Source: QHXW01 sp963768075
GTDB lineage: Bacteria; Acidobacteriota; Terriglobia; Bryobacterales; Bryobacteraceae
Direction of reading: 5' to 3'
Assembly: GCA_963768075.1 (NCBI GenBank)
Contig: CAVYHD010000040.1
Span: forward strand, 186,001 to 250,000
Length of the DNA stretch: 64,000 bases
A program made the translations under genes and the position numbers. The notes below the pieces were generated by a model, which was not told the origin of the DNA, made no database searches, and saw nothing but the letters and a program-made list of their open reading frames with translations. The stretch's first letter is position 1. Every line of letters starts with the position of its first letter. Of this stretch, positions 51,158 to 60,388 are shown one piece after another.

Positions 51158-52231
51158 ATGCGGAAGACCTCCATCCAGCTTGCGGTTCTGATCACCGGCG
51201 CGGTTATGGGCGCGGCGATTTGCAGTTTCGCTCAGGGTCCCGGTGCGATGCCTCATCCCGCGCCCCCTTCCACCACGAGGGACCCCAACGACAACCTCAA
51301 AACGGACGACACATCATCCGCCAGTGAGTCCATGGTACGCGGGCAGGCCGCGCTGGCAAACGGATCTGTTCCGGAGGGACTCGCAGCGATTTACTTAGAT
51401 TGCGGAGGCGCCCAGAAATTCATTGCCGTCGCGGATTCGAAGGGCCGCTTCAGCTTCAATCCAGGAGCCTTGAGCGGCATCGGCGAAACGAAAGGCTGTA
51501 TAGTGCGCGCTTCTGTGGAAGGGTACCGCTCCGAAACGAAGTCGATGGCCGAAGTGAAACCAAACGGCAGCACGAAGTTGGGCAAGATCCTTCTACAGCC
51601 CTTGTCATCCGATGCAAACGGATTGACGAGCCTGACAAGCGCCCAAGCGAGCAAAGGTGCTAAGAAGGCGTATGAAAAGGGCCTCGATGCGGCCGCCAAG
51701 CAGGATTGGGCGGAGGCGAAGACGTCGTTGCTGAAGGCCACGGCCGCTTATGCAGACTACAGCGCCGCATGGCTCAGCCTGGGCATCCTAGAGCAGAGTG
51801 AAGGAGATCGCGGCGGGGCGCAAAAATCGTTTGCGGAAGCGGTACGCTCCGATGGGAAGTTCGCGGTCCCTTTGATTCTGATGGCTGCGCAGGATGCCCT
51901 GGGAGGCGACTGGCAGGCGACCGTGGAGCATTCTCAAAAAGCGATCGCCCTGAATCCGTCCGCGTTTCCCCACGCCTATGAGTTGAACGCCCTTGGCAAC
52001 CTGAATCTGGGGAACTCCGAGGCGGTCGAGAAAAGCGCCACCGAAGGGCTCAAGGTAGACACCGGGCACGAGCACCCGGAGTTGGAATATCTGCTCGGGG
52101 TGGTTTTAGCCACCAGGCACGATCTCGACGGAGCCACGAAACATCTGCGGACGTATATCGATCAATCGCCCAACGGACCGAACATCGTGCGAGCGAAAAA
52201 GGTAATGGAGGAACTGCGCGCGTCGCACTGA
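51158..52231 (+). CDS. Exported TPR protein with a carboxypeptidase-regulatory-like domain
   Basis: 357 residues. Signal peptide MRKTSIQLAVLITGAVMGAAICSFAQG. Residues 50-150 resemble a beta-sandwich of the carboxypeptidase regulatory type (AALANGSVPEGLAAIYLDCGG, FIAVADSKGRFSFNPG, GCIVRASVEGYRSETKSM). Residues 165-355 hold about five TPR units (KGLDAAAKQDWAEAKTSLLKATAAYADYSAAWLSLGILEQ, and so on). The combination is frequent in Acidobacteria envelope proteins. Role unknown; TPRs suggest binding of partner proteins outside the membrane. Confidence 0.85.
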   Translation: MRKTSIQLAVLITGAVMGAAICSFAQGPGAMPHPAPPSTTRDPNDNLKTDDTSSASESMVRGQAALANGSVPEGLAAIYLDCGGAQKFIAVADSKGRFSFNPGALSGIGETKGCIVRASVEGYRSETKSMAEVKPNGSTKLGKILLQPLSSDANGLTSLTSAQASKGAKKAYEKGLDAAAKQDWAEAKTSLLKATAAYADYSAAWLSLGILEQSEGDRGGAQKSFAEAVRSDGKFAVPLILMAAQDALGGDWQATVEHSQKAIALNPSAFPHAYELNALGNLNLGNSEAVEKSATEGLKVDTGHEHPELEYLLGVVLATRHDLDGATKHLRTYIDQSPNGPNIVRAKKVMEELRASH

Positions 52232-52352
52232 TACTGCGTACGCGAGTTGCGGCGCACAGTCTTGATCACTCCAGGGAACCGGCCGGATGTTCGGCAGGTA
52301 TGGATTCCTGCCACTGGGGCACCAACCGTGTCACAATAAGGAGAGCATATTT

Positions 52353-52535
52353 ATGATTGAAGACTTGTTACAACCCAGACATCTGCTGGTGATTCTCGCT
52401 GTCGCGCTTTTCTGTTTCGGCCCGAAGAAGTTGCCCGAACTCGGCAAAGGCCTAGCCGAGGGGATTCGCAGCTTCAAAGACGCCCTGAAAAAGGGGACGG
52501 CATCCGAGGACGCATCAAAGTCGCTGCAGCAGTAG
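52353..52535 (+). CDS. tatA: Sec-independent protein translocase subunit TatA/TatE
   Basis: 60 residues from ATG 52353, with AAGGAGAG about 9 nt upstream. Single N-terminal membrane helix (LLVILAVALFCFGPKKLPELG, with the F-G-P-K-K-L-P hinge) and amphipathic helix (LAEGIRSFKDALKKG). TatA forms the protein-conducting assembly for folded, twin-arginine-tagged proteins, of which the window encodes at least five likely examples. tatC is not adjacent. Shorter than average TatA (70-90 residues) but within the TatE range. Confidence 0.93.
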   Translation: MIEDLLQPRHLLVILAVALFCFGPKKLPELGKGLAEGIRSFKDALKKGTASEDASKSLQQ

Positions 52536-52808
52536 GCTGCCGAGGCGCATTGTTTCTCCCCATTTCGCTTCAGTACACGTGCTAACCGATCCTCTTGGAT
52601 TTTCGGCGTGCCGCGTGCCTGCCTGCCCGCATTGATCGCGCGTTCAACACCCGCCACCGTTGAACACCCGGCCTTCTACTGCCCAATTTTGCCTAATATC
52701 CCCTAATTTCTGTATGTGAGCTGGTTCCTTCGTTCTCTAAGATTACTTTTGTGGATCGCAGGGCCGCCAACCTGACTAACCGATTCGCAGCATTGGGAGT
52801 CCCGGCCG

Positions 52809-53309
52809 ATGTTTGACCTGAGGCGGCTCGTTCACATGGGAAGATCCGCACGCGAGGCGGTACCCGAGCAGAACAGAGGGACATTCCCGACGGGGGAGCC
52901 AGTCAAGCTGGTGGCTATTATGCAGAATCCAGACGCCTCCGCCGCCTTGCGGCAAATCGCCGCCAGTTACGGTTGGAAGATCTCAATTGTCGACTCATCC
53001 GATGCTGCCGTCGCCGCGCTGAACGCACAGCCGACTCCGCTTGTGATCTGCGATCGCGACCTCTCGGGCGAGGCTTGGCGCGACGTGCTGGCGAAAATTG
53101 CCGCCCTGCCCCAGGCGGTCTGCGTACTCCTCGCGTCACACGTGATAGACGATTACCTGTGGCAGCAAGTGATTCAGCATCACGGCTACGACGTCGTCGC
53201 GAAGCCCTTTCAGCCGGACGAACTACGCCGCGCAGTCACATTTGCCTGGTCCTGGCGCGGTTGGGCCTACCGGCATCCTGCCGAAGTTTTGCGAAAGCCT
53301 AAAACCTGA
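52809..53309 (+). CDS. Stand-alone response-regulator receiver-like protein, acidic pair missing
   Basis: 166 residues. The receiver-like fold spans 32-145: LVAIMQNPDASAALRQI, VICDRDLSGEAWRDVLAKI, VLLASHVIDDYLWQQVI and GYDVVAKPFQPDELRRAV. The phospho-acceptor position is kept (D82 in VICD) and so is the lysine (K132 in AKPF), but the acidic pair of the first loop is MQN rather than a D-D type motif. N-terminal 30 residues and a short C-terminal tail have no recognisable domain. No kinase or output domain. Phosphorylation is therefore doubtful; a protein-interaction role is possible. Confidence 0.8.
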   Translation: MFDLRRLVHMGRSAREAVPEQNRGTFPTGEPVKLVAIMQNPDASAALRQIAASYGWKISIVDSSDAAVAALNAQPTPLVICDRDLSGEAWRDVLAKIAALPQAVCVLLASHVIDDYLWQQVIQHHGYDVVAKPFQPDELRRAVTFAWSWRGWAYRHPAEVLRKPKT

Positions 53310-53321
53310 CCGTTTTCCCTC

Positions 53322-54026
53322 ATGACTCCAAAAAGCGTTTTGTCCGCCGACAACTTCGAAAAGATCCGCCGCCTGGATACTTGCACGGTATCTAACGCCA
53401 TTGAGCAGTTTAAGGTGCGGCTGCGCAACGAGGGCTTCATTTGTGGGGCGGTCCACTGCCGGTTTCCAAGTTTTCCGCCCATGCTGGGCTATGCCGTCAC
53501 GGCGCGAATTCGCGCGACGTCAGCGCCAATGACCGGCCGCTGCTACTACGACCACATAGATTGGTGGGAATATGTTCTCACCATCCCGGAGCCGCGGGTA
53601 ATGGTCCTGCAGGATGTCGACCAGCAGCCTGGAATCGGAGCATTTGTGGGCGAGATCCATGCCCAAATCGGGCTGGCGCTCCACTTTGTGGGCTGTGTCA
53701 CCAACGGCGCTGTTCGTGATCTGCCAGCCGTCGAGAAGACCGGCTTTCATTTGTTTGCCGGTAGTGTGGCGGTCTCACATTCGTATGCGCACATAGTGGA
53801 CTTTGGCGAGCCAGTTGCGATAGGGGGTCACAAAATCCTCCCCGGCGACCTGGTTCATGGCGACATCCACGGCGTCCACACTATCCCCCTGGAGATCGCT
53901 AGTGAAATTCCCAAGGTCGCCGCGCGACTGCTGGCCGAAGAACACGAACTGATCGAATTATGCCGTGATCCCGGTTTCAGCCTCGAAAAACTGGCCGCCA
54001 AAATCCGGGAGACGAATCAGGCATGA
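53322..54026 (+). CDS. RraA-like family protein
   Basis: 234 residues, 13 nt after the receiver-like gene. The RraA/HMG-aldolase-like fold shows RLDTCTVSNAIEQF at the start and IGAFVGEIHAQIGLALHFVGCVTNGAVRDLPAVEKTGFHLFAG, in which G-x-x-x-x-G-x-x-R-D is the conserved active-site loop. In this superfamily members are RNase E inhibitors, 4-hydroxy-4-methyl-2-oxoglutarate aldolases and oxaloacetate decarboxylases. GEPVAIGGHKILPGDLVHGDIHGVHTIPLE is the usual C-terminal signature. An aldolase/decarboxylase role is more likely than RNA regulation here. Confidence 0.88.
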   Translation: MTPKSVLSADNFEKIRRLDTCTVSNAIEQFKVRLRNEGFICGAVHCRFPSFPPMLGYAVTARIRATSAPMTGRCYYDHIDWWEYVLTIPEPRVMVLQDVDQQPGIGAFVGEIHAQIGLALHFVGCVTNGAVRDLPAVEKTGFHLFAGSVAVSHSYAHIVDFGEPVAIGGHKILPGDLVHGDIHGVHTIPLEIASEIPKVAARLLAEEHELIELCRDPGFSLEKLAAKIRETNQA

Positions 54027-54068
54027 GCTCCTTTTGGAGATATATTTGCAATGTGAATAAGTGGACTT

Positions 54069-55334
54069 ATGCTTTGGCCGTTTAAGCAATGGAATGATCG
54101 GCTCCAGATTCTATGGCCCGTTGGCTGCCTCGCGGCGGTTCTGGCCAGCAGCTTGACCGGTTGCGGCAAGAATGAGAAAGTGCGCGCCGAGGGTGATGCG
54201 CCGAAGGTGACCAGCGTCGCTGTCACTAAGGCGGGGAGGAAGACTCTCGAGCGCCAGTTGACAGTCTCGTCCGAACTCGTCCCCTTTCAGGAGATCGACG
54301 TGTATGCCAAAGAGTCCGGCTATGTGCATGATCTTCTGGTCGACTATGGAACCCGCGTCAGCAAGGGTCAGTTGATGGCCGTTCTTGAGATCCCCGAGTT
54401 AGAGGCCCAGTTGCGGCAGGATGACGCCGCCGTCAAAAACGCTTCCGAGATGGTGACTCACGCCGAGCATGAACTTGGCCGCGTGGAAGCCCAGCATGCA
54501 GTTGTCCACTTGCAGTTCGATCGCCTCAATGGTGTCGCCAAATCGAAACCCGGTATGGTGGCGCAACAGGAAGTGGACGATGCTCAGGGAAAGGATCTGG
54601 CCGCCGAAGCGCAAGTCGAAGCGTCGAAATCCAGCCTTCAGAGCACCCAAAGCCTGCTCCAGGCCGCTCAGGCAAAGACGGAACACGATCGCGTTCTATT
54701 CGATTACTCAAGAATAACGGCTCCTTTTGCCGGGGTTGTTACGCAGCGCTACGCCAACCTGGGCGCCCTGATGCAGGCTGGGACTACCTCCAGCACACAG
54801 GCCATGCCGCTTGTGCGCCTTTCTCAGGACGACCGGTTCCGTCTGGTCATCCCCGTCCCTGAATCCTATGTCCGTTACATTCGTATTGGCGAGCCCGTTA
54901 GTGTCGATGTGACGTCTCTCAATCGGAGATTCCCCGGGAAGGTGACGCGCTTCTCGGTGGACGTCAAGGAAGACACGCGCACGATGCATACCGAAGTCGA
55001 CGTGCTGAATCCGGAACATGTGCTATTGCCCGGTCTCTATGCCGAGGCGACATTAACGCTCGAACACAAAGAAAACGCCGTGTCGGTGCCGCTCCAGGCC
55101 GTCGATCATGACGGCGCGGGGAACACCACGGTGTACGTAGTGAACGCCTCAGGTAAGATCGAACGCCGCATCGTGACGCTTGGCATGCAGACCGCTGCGG
55201 ACGCCGAGATCGTCTCCGGTCTCTCGGGGGGCGAACAGGTTGTCGTGAGCGACAGGAGCGGTTTGCAACCAGGCGAACCAGTGCTCCCGCAAGAAGTACC
55301 GCTGCTCAATTACCCGGGCCAAAAGGAAGAATAG
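54069..55334 (+). CDS. RND efflux periplasmic adaptor (membrane fusion lipoprotein)
   Basis: 421 residues. Lipoprotein-type leader ending SSLTGCGK, with the Cys as lipid site. HlyD/MFP plan: first beta/lipoyl strand (VYAKESGYVHDLLVDYGTRVSKGQLMAVLEIPELEAQL), a long helical hairpin (about 110-190), second lipoyl half (FDYSRITAPFAGVVTQRYANLGALM), then a beta-barrel domain (FRLVIPVPESYVRYIRIGEPVSVDV) and a membrane-proximal end (ERRIVTLGMQTAADAEIVSGLSGGEQVVV). Links the inner-membrane pump to an outer-membrane channel. Intact, and 6 nt before the pump gene. Confidence 0.92.
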   Translation: MLWPFKQWNDRLQILWPVGCLAAVLASSLTGCGKNEKVRAEGDAPKVTSVAVTKAGRKTLERQLTVSSELVPFQEIDVYAKESGYVHDLLVDYGTRVSKGQLMAVLEIPELEAQLRQDDAAVKNASEMVTHAEHELGRVEAQHAVVHLQFDRLNGVAKSKPGMVAQQEVDDAQGKDLAAEAQVEASKSSLQSTQSLLQAAQAKTEHDRVLFDYSRITAPFAGVVTQRYANLGALMQAGTTSSTQAMPLVRLSQDDRFRLVIPVPESYVRYIRIGEPVSVDVTSLNRRFPGKVTRFSVDVKEDTRTMHTEVDVLNPEHVLLPGLYAEATLTLEHKENAVSVPLQAVDHDGAGNTTVYVVNASGKIERRIVTLGMQTAADAEIVSGLSGGEQVVVSDRSGLQPGEPVLPQEVPLLNYPGQKEE

Positions 55335-55340
55335 GCGCGG

Positions 55341-58300
55341 ATGCCACGCTTCTCCATCCGAAATCCCTACTTCATCATCGTCATCTGCCTTGCGCTGGTG
55401 GTTATTGGCATCAACAGCCTCTCGCGGATGCCGGTCGACCTGTTCCCAGCCATCAATCTTCCCGAAGTCGTGGTGGCTACGTTCTATTCGGGCATGCCGC
55501 CGGAGGACATCGAAGTCGATATCACCAATCCGCTGGAGCGCTTTTTCACGCTGGCCAGCGGCGTGGACCACTCGGAGTCGCGCTCGCTGCTCGGCGTGAG
55601 CATCATCAAGGTGTTTTTCCAGCCGGGCACCAGCGCCGATGCCGACGTAACCCAGCTCTCCAATCTGGCGTTGGCTGATCTGAAGCGCTTGCCACCCGGA
55701 ACGCTCCCGCCAGTAGTGCTGAAATTCGACGCCTCCAGCCTTCCGGTCTGCCTGGTTACAGTCAAGGGTCAAGGACTCAGTGAAACGCAGCTTCACGACG
55801 AGGCCCAGTTCACGATCCGGAACCAGATCGCGGTAGCGAAAGGCGCTTCGATTCCAGCCGTGTTCGGCGGCAAGTATCGGCAGGCAATGGTGTACGTCGA
55901 TCCATACAAGCTGCTGTCCCGGCAGCTAAGCGTGATGGACGTGGTCAATGCAGTGAACAGCAGCAATGTCATTCTGCCCGCCGGCGACGTCAAGATTGGC
56001 CCTAGCGATTACTACGTTTACTCCAACAGCCTGGTGAAGAACGTGGAGGATCTGAACAACCTCCCGCTGAAGACGGTGGGCACGCGCTCGGTCACGGTCG
56101 GCGACATCGGCGAGGCCAAGGACGCTGCGCAAATGCAATACAACATCGTCCGCGTCGATGGCCAGAAGTCCGCCACCATTCCGATCATGAAGCAGGGTGG
56201 CGACAGCAATACGCTCGAAGTGGTCAACTCCGTTCGGGAGCTCACCAGCCATCTCTTCGACATCCCCAAACAGTTGAAAACGGCCATCGTCTTCGATCAG
56301 TCGGTCTTCGTGAAGGAAGCGATCAAGACCGTGCTCCATGAAGGTGTCATCGGTCTGGTCCTCACCAGCCTCATGATTCTGATCTTCCTGGGCAGCATGC
56401 GGGCCACCGTGGCGGTTCTGCTGTCGATCCCGCTCTCGGCCATGGCCGCCTTCGTGTGCCTCTATTTTATGGGCAGCACGGTCAACACCATGATTCTGGG
56501 CGGCCTGGCGCTGGCCTTCTCGCGCGTCATCGACAACTCCGTCATTTCGCTCGAAAACATCTACCGGCATCTGGAGATGGGATCCTCCCCCGCGGTGGCG
56601 GCGGAACAGGGAGGCGCAGAAGTCAGTCTGGCCGTGCTCGCCGCGACCCTGGTCGACGTCGTCGATTTCTTCCCGGTCACGTTCCTCTACGGTGTCAGCA
56701 AGTTCCTGTTTTCGGCGCTCGCACTCGCTTTCTGTCTTTCCCTGATGGCTTCCTTCGTGGTCGCAATGACCGTCATCCCGCTGTTTTGCTCCAGTTTCCT
56801 CAAGGAAGTGCATCATGCTATTCCCCCGCAGGATTCCGAGGAAGGTTCCGTGGGAACGGAAAAACTCTCCTGGGGCGGCCGGTTCAATCGATGGTTTAAC
56901 CGAAAGTTCGACGGCCTGCTGAATTTCTACGAGCGCTGGGTGCGGAACGCTCTGAAGCGCCCGGCTCTTACCGTCATCCTGTTGATGGCGCTGTTCGTCG
57001 CCAGCCTGGGAATCTACCCGTTCCTCGGCCTGGCCTTCTTCCCGCGGACCGACGCCGGGCAGTTTACCATCAACCTGAAAGCGCCCACCGGCACGCGCCT
57101 CGAATTGACGAACGAGTATGTGGCCAAGGTGGAGGACCTGATCCGCCACACCGTCGATCCGCACGACTTCCGGATGATCGTTTCCAATATCGGCGTGGTC
57201 AACGACTTCTCTTCGCTCTACACCACCAATTCCGGGCAGTACACAGCCACCATCCAGACGCAGCTCACCGACGACCACAAGATTGGGAGCTTCGTCTACA
57301 TGGACCGCGTGCGCGACGCGATCGCGGCGAAGTTTCCCGACCTCCGCACGTTCTTCTCATAGCGGATCCATGGTGGATGCGATTTTGAATTCCGGCATGC
57401 CGGCGCCCATCGACGTCCAGGTCTCCAGCCGCGATCTGCCGCTGACTTATGGCCTGGCGCAGGATCTGGCCAGCCGCATCCGCAAGCTGCACGGCGTCGG
57501 CGAGGTCTACATCCCGCAGGACATGAATTACCCGGCTCTGCGCCTCAACGTCGACCGCGTGCACGCCGGCGAGCTCGGCCTGAGTCAAAAGGACGTCGTC
57601 GATAACGTCATCACCGCGCTGAATTCCAACATCATGATCGCGCCCAACTACTGGGTGGATTACAAGAGCGGCAACGACTACTTTCTGACCGTGCAGTACT
57701 ACGAGCACGGCCAGGCCGGCCATTCACAACGCCATTGATCTGCGGCAGATTCCGCTGCGCGCGCCCAACCTGACCCAGCCGACCACGCTGGATTCCGTGG
57801 TCAAGCTCGAGACCACCGCAATCGCCCACCGAAATCGACCACTACCAGATCCAGCGCGTCGTCGATATCTATGTAACGCCCGAGGGCGAAGACTTCGGCA
57901 AGGTGACCGCCGCCATCCGCCAGATCATCGCGGACGCCAAGCTGCCCGCCCAATGTCCGCGTCGAACCTGCGAGGCATGGTGCAGGGCATGGAGCAGTCT
58001 TTCAAGAGCTTCGCGTTCGGCTTCACGCTCTCGTTTATTCTGCTGTTCCTCATTCTGATCGCGCAGTTTCGATCGTTCATCGATCCGTTCCTGATCATGC
58101 TGGCCATCCCCATGGGCTTCATCGGCGTGCTCATCATTCTGCCTCTCACGCACACCACGCTCAACGTCATGTCATTGATGGGCGTCCTGATGCTGGTCGG
58201 CATCGCGGACTCCAATAGCATCCTGATCGTCGATTTCGCTCACAAACTCGAAGAGCAGGGCCTGTCGGTCGTGGACGCGGCCATCACGGCCTGCCGCGTC

Positions 58301-58504
58301 CGCCTGCGCCCGATTCTGATGACCTCGCTCGCCACCATCATCGGCATGCTCCCGATGGCGATGAAGCTCGGCACCGGCGGCGAGCAGTACACGCCGATGG
58401 CGCGGGCCATCATCGGCGGCCTGACTTCATCGGTCCTGCTGACGGTGTTCATTGTCCCGGCCGCCTACGTGCTCGTTTATGGAAGGAGGAATCGCAATGC
58501 GTAA
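55341..58504 (+). pseudogene. RND-family efflux pump, 3' third disrupted by frameshifts
   Basis: The first 672 codons are clean: RNPYFIIVICLALVVIGINSL, then periplasmic domain 1, helices 2-6 and the second-half start. TM4 reads VIDNSVISLEN, so one of the usual Asp pair is Asn. TAG at 57360 then stops the frame. Coding continues in other frames with single-base gains near 57357-57360, 57716-57720, 57818-57821, 57951 and 57964; correcting all five restores an uninterrupted pump of about 1,053 residues ending VLVYGRRNRNA. Between the shifts the encoded protein is well conserved (VGIADSNSILIVDFAHKLEEQG). Either recent decay or sequence error. As read, the product is a truncated pump. Confidence 0.9.
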
Positions 58505-59803
58505 ATCTGCGTTCACCGCTTTGTTGGCGCTCGGCGCTGGACAGATGGCCCTCGCCCAGACATCGCCCCCGAAGCTCACACTCAAGGATGCCGAGATCCT
58601 GGCGCTTAAGAATCATCCACAAGTTCTGGCCGCGCAAAGTGAAGTTGGCTACGCCAACCAGCAGGTCGTCGAAACCCGCTCCGCCTACTATCCGACTGTC
58701 GACGCCGACGTGACCGGATCGGCAGGCCAACCGCGCGGCGCGCATCGGCGCCGGCTATCCTCACGCGATTCGCGGCCTGTTCAATCGCTTCGGCCAGGGC
58801 ATCACGTTCTCGCAGCTCATCACCGACGCCGGCCGGACCCCCAACCTCGTGGCCAGCTCACGACTTCAGGCGCAGGCCAGCGAGCAGAACTTCCAGGCTA
58901 CCCGCTACGACGTGCTGCTCCAGGTCAACCGCGCCTACTTCGACGTGCTGCACTGCCCAAGCCGCTGGTGCGGGTTGCGGAGGAGACCGTTGCCGCCCGC
59001 CAGCTTCTGTTCGAACAGGTCAGTTCGCTCGCCCAGAACAATCTGCGATCGCAGCTCGACGTAAGCTTCGCCGACGTCAATGTGTCGGAGGCGAAGCTCC
59101 TTCTGCTCCGTGCGCAGGATAGCGTGCAGGAAGCCTATCGCCGAGCTGTCACGCGCGCTCGGTTCTGACCAGGTCGTTGAGCTATCAGCTCGTCGACGAG
59201 CCGCTGCCGCCCAGCCCGCCGGCCAAGGCCGACGACCTGGTCGCCGCAGGCCGTTGGAGAACCGGCCCGAACTGGCCGGCCTCCGGTTTTCGCGCGACGC
59301 CGCGTACAAGTTTGCGGAGGCCGAAAGAGATCTGGCCCGCCCGAATGTGAGCCTGGTCGGCGTGGCTGGCTATATCCCGTACATCGCTCAACTGAGCAGC
59401 CAGTCATTCCCAGCGAGTACGAAGGCGCAGCCGTGAATGTGCAGATCCCGGTGTTCAACGGCCGCCTGTTTTCGGCGCGGCGTGAGGCGGCTCGCTATCG
59501 CGCTCTCGAAACCGATCAAAACCTCCGCAATCAACAGGAGCGCATCGCGCGCGACGTCCGCGTCGCCTGGGCCAGCTCGACGACGGCTTTCAGCGCATGG
59601 ACGTTACCGCGCAGTTCCTGCGCCAGGCCAGTCTGGCCCTCGACCTCGCCCAGGGCCGCTACAATCTCGGCCTTTCCTCCATCGTCGAGCTCACGCAAGC
59701 CCAACTGAACCTCACCCAGGCCGAAATCGAAAATCTTAGCGCCAAGTATGACTATCAGAGTGAGTATTCGGTGCTCCAATATTCGCTCGGACTCCTTCGG
59801 TGA
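58497..59803 (+). pseudogene. TolC-like outer-membrane efflux protein gene with many frameshifts
   Basis: Begins with AAGGAGG 7 nt before ATG 58497 and a signal peptide (MRKSAFTALLALGAGQMALAQ), overlapping the pump end by 8 nt. TolC-type coding is then spread over three frames, with shifts near 58730, 58954-58963, 59139, 59179, 59247-59253, 59407-59411 and 59578-59590. Recognisable pieces are LKNHPQVLAAQSEVGYANQQVVETRSAYYPTVDA, RLQAQASEQNFQATRYDVLLQVNRAYFDVL, LENRPELAGLRFSRDAAYKFAEAERDLARPNVSLVGVAG, VPVFNGRLFSARREAARYRA and RYNLGLSSIVELTQAQLNLTQAEIENL. No nonsense change is needed in the restored frame. Not functional as read. Confidence 0.88.
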
Positions 59804-60315
59804 ACCCAAAGCCAGAGATACCTTTTCATGAGGAGCAGCGTTTCCGCCTGATGCGCCAGCGCATCCTGCTGGCCATCCCGCCGCTGTCGACGCTCCTGCT
59901 CGTCGTCTGGCAGGTGATGCTCGGCCACCCGTGGGGCAAACATCCCGCGTCCAATGCCAGCCTCATTGGCTGGACCGTCTTCCTCTGGCTGATTTACCTC
60001 CGTCTGGTAACTGTCAGGTTAGTGACCGATGTCCGCGCAGGCGTACTTTCGGTGGCAATGCGCGGTGTCTGGCGCCGGCGCCGCATCCCGTTGTGTGAAA
60101 TCAAGTCCGCCAAAACGATCACCTACGACCCTGCGCGCGACTACGGCGGCTATGGCATCCGCATGACGCCACGCGGCCACGCCTACATCGCCGGCGGAAA
60201 CCGCGGCGTCCGCCTCGAACTGGTCAAAGGCGGCGCGGTTGTCATTGGTTCCGAGCACCCCGAAGAACTGGCGTCGGCCATTAATCACCATGTCTCGACT
60301 GGTCCGTTGGCTTAG
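59800..60315 (+). CDS. Small membrane protein with a PH-like domain
   Basis: 171 residues from GTG 59800, overlapping the end of the TolC-like gene. Two helices (LLAIPPLSTLLLVVWQVML and LIGWTVFLWLIYLRLVTV) are followed by a beta-rich soluble domain (MTPRGHAYIAGGNRGVRLELVKGG, VVIGSEHPEELASAI), like bacterial PH-domain proteins. Intact, in contrast to the two genes before it. Function unknown. Confidence 0.75.
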   Translation: MNPKPEIPFHEEQRFRLMRQRILLAIPPLSTLLLVVWQVMLGHPWGKHPASNASLIGWTVFLWLIYLRLVTVRLVTDVRAGVLSVAMRGVWRRRRIPLCEIKSAKTITYDPARDYGGYGIRMTPRGHAYIAGGNRGVRLELVKGGAVVIGSEHPEELASAINHHVSTGPLA

Positions 60316-60388
60316 CGCACATGCGCTACTCTGGCAACAGGCGCCCTCGCGTGGCCCGCACGTTAGGGCCGTACCGGCACAATTCCGA

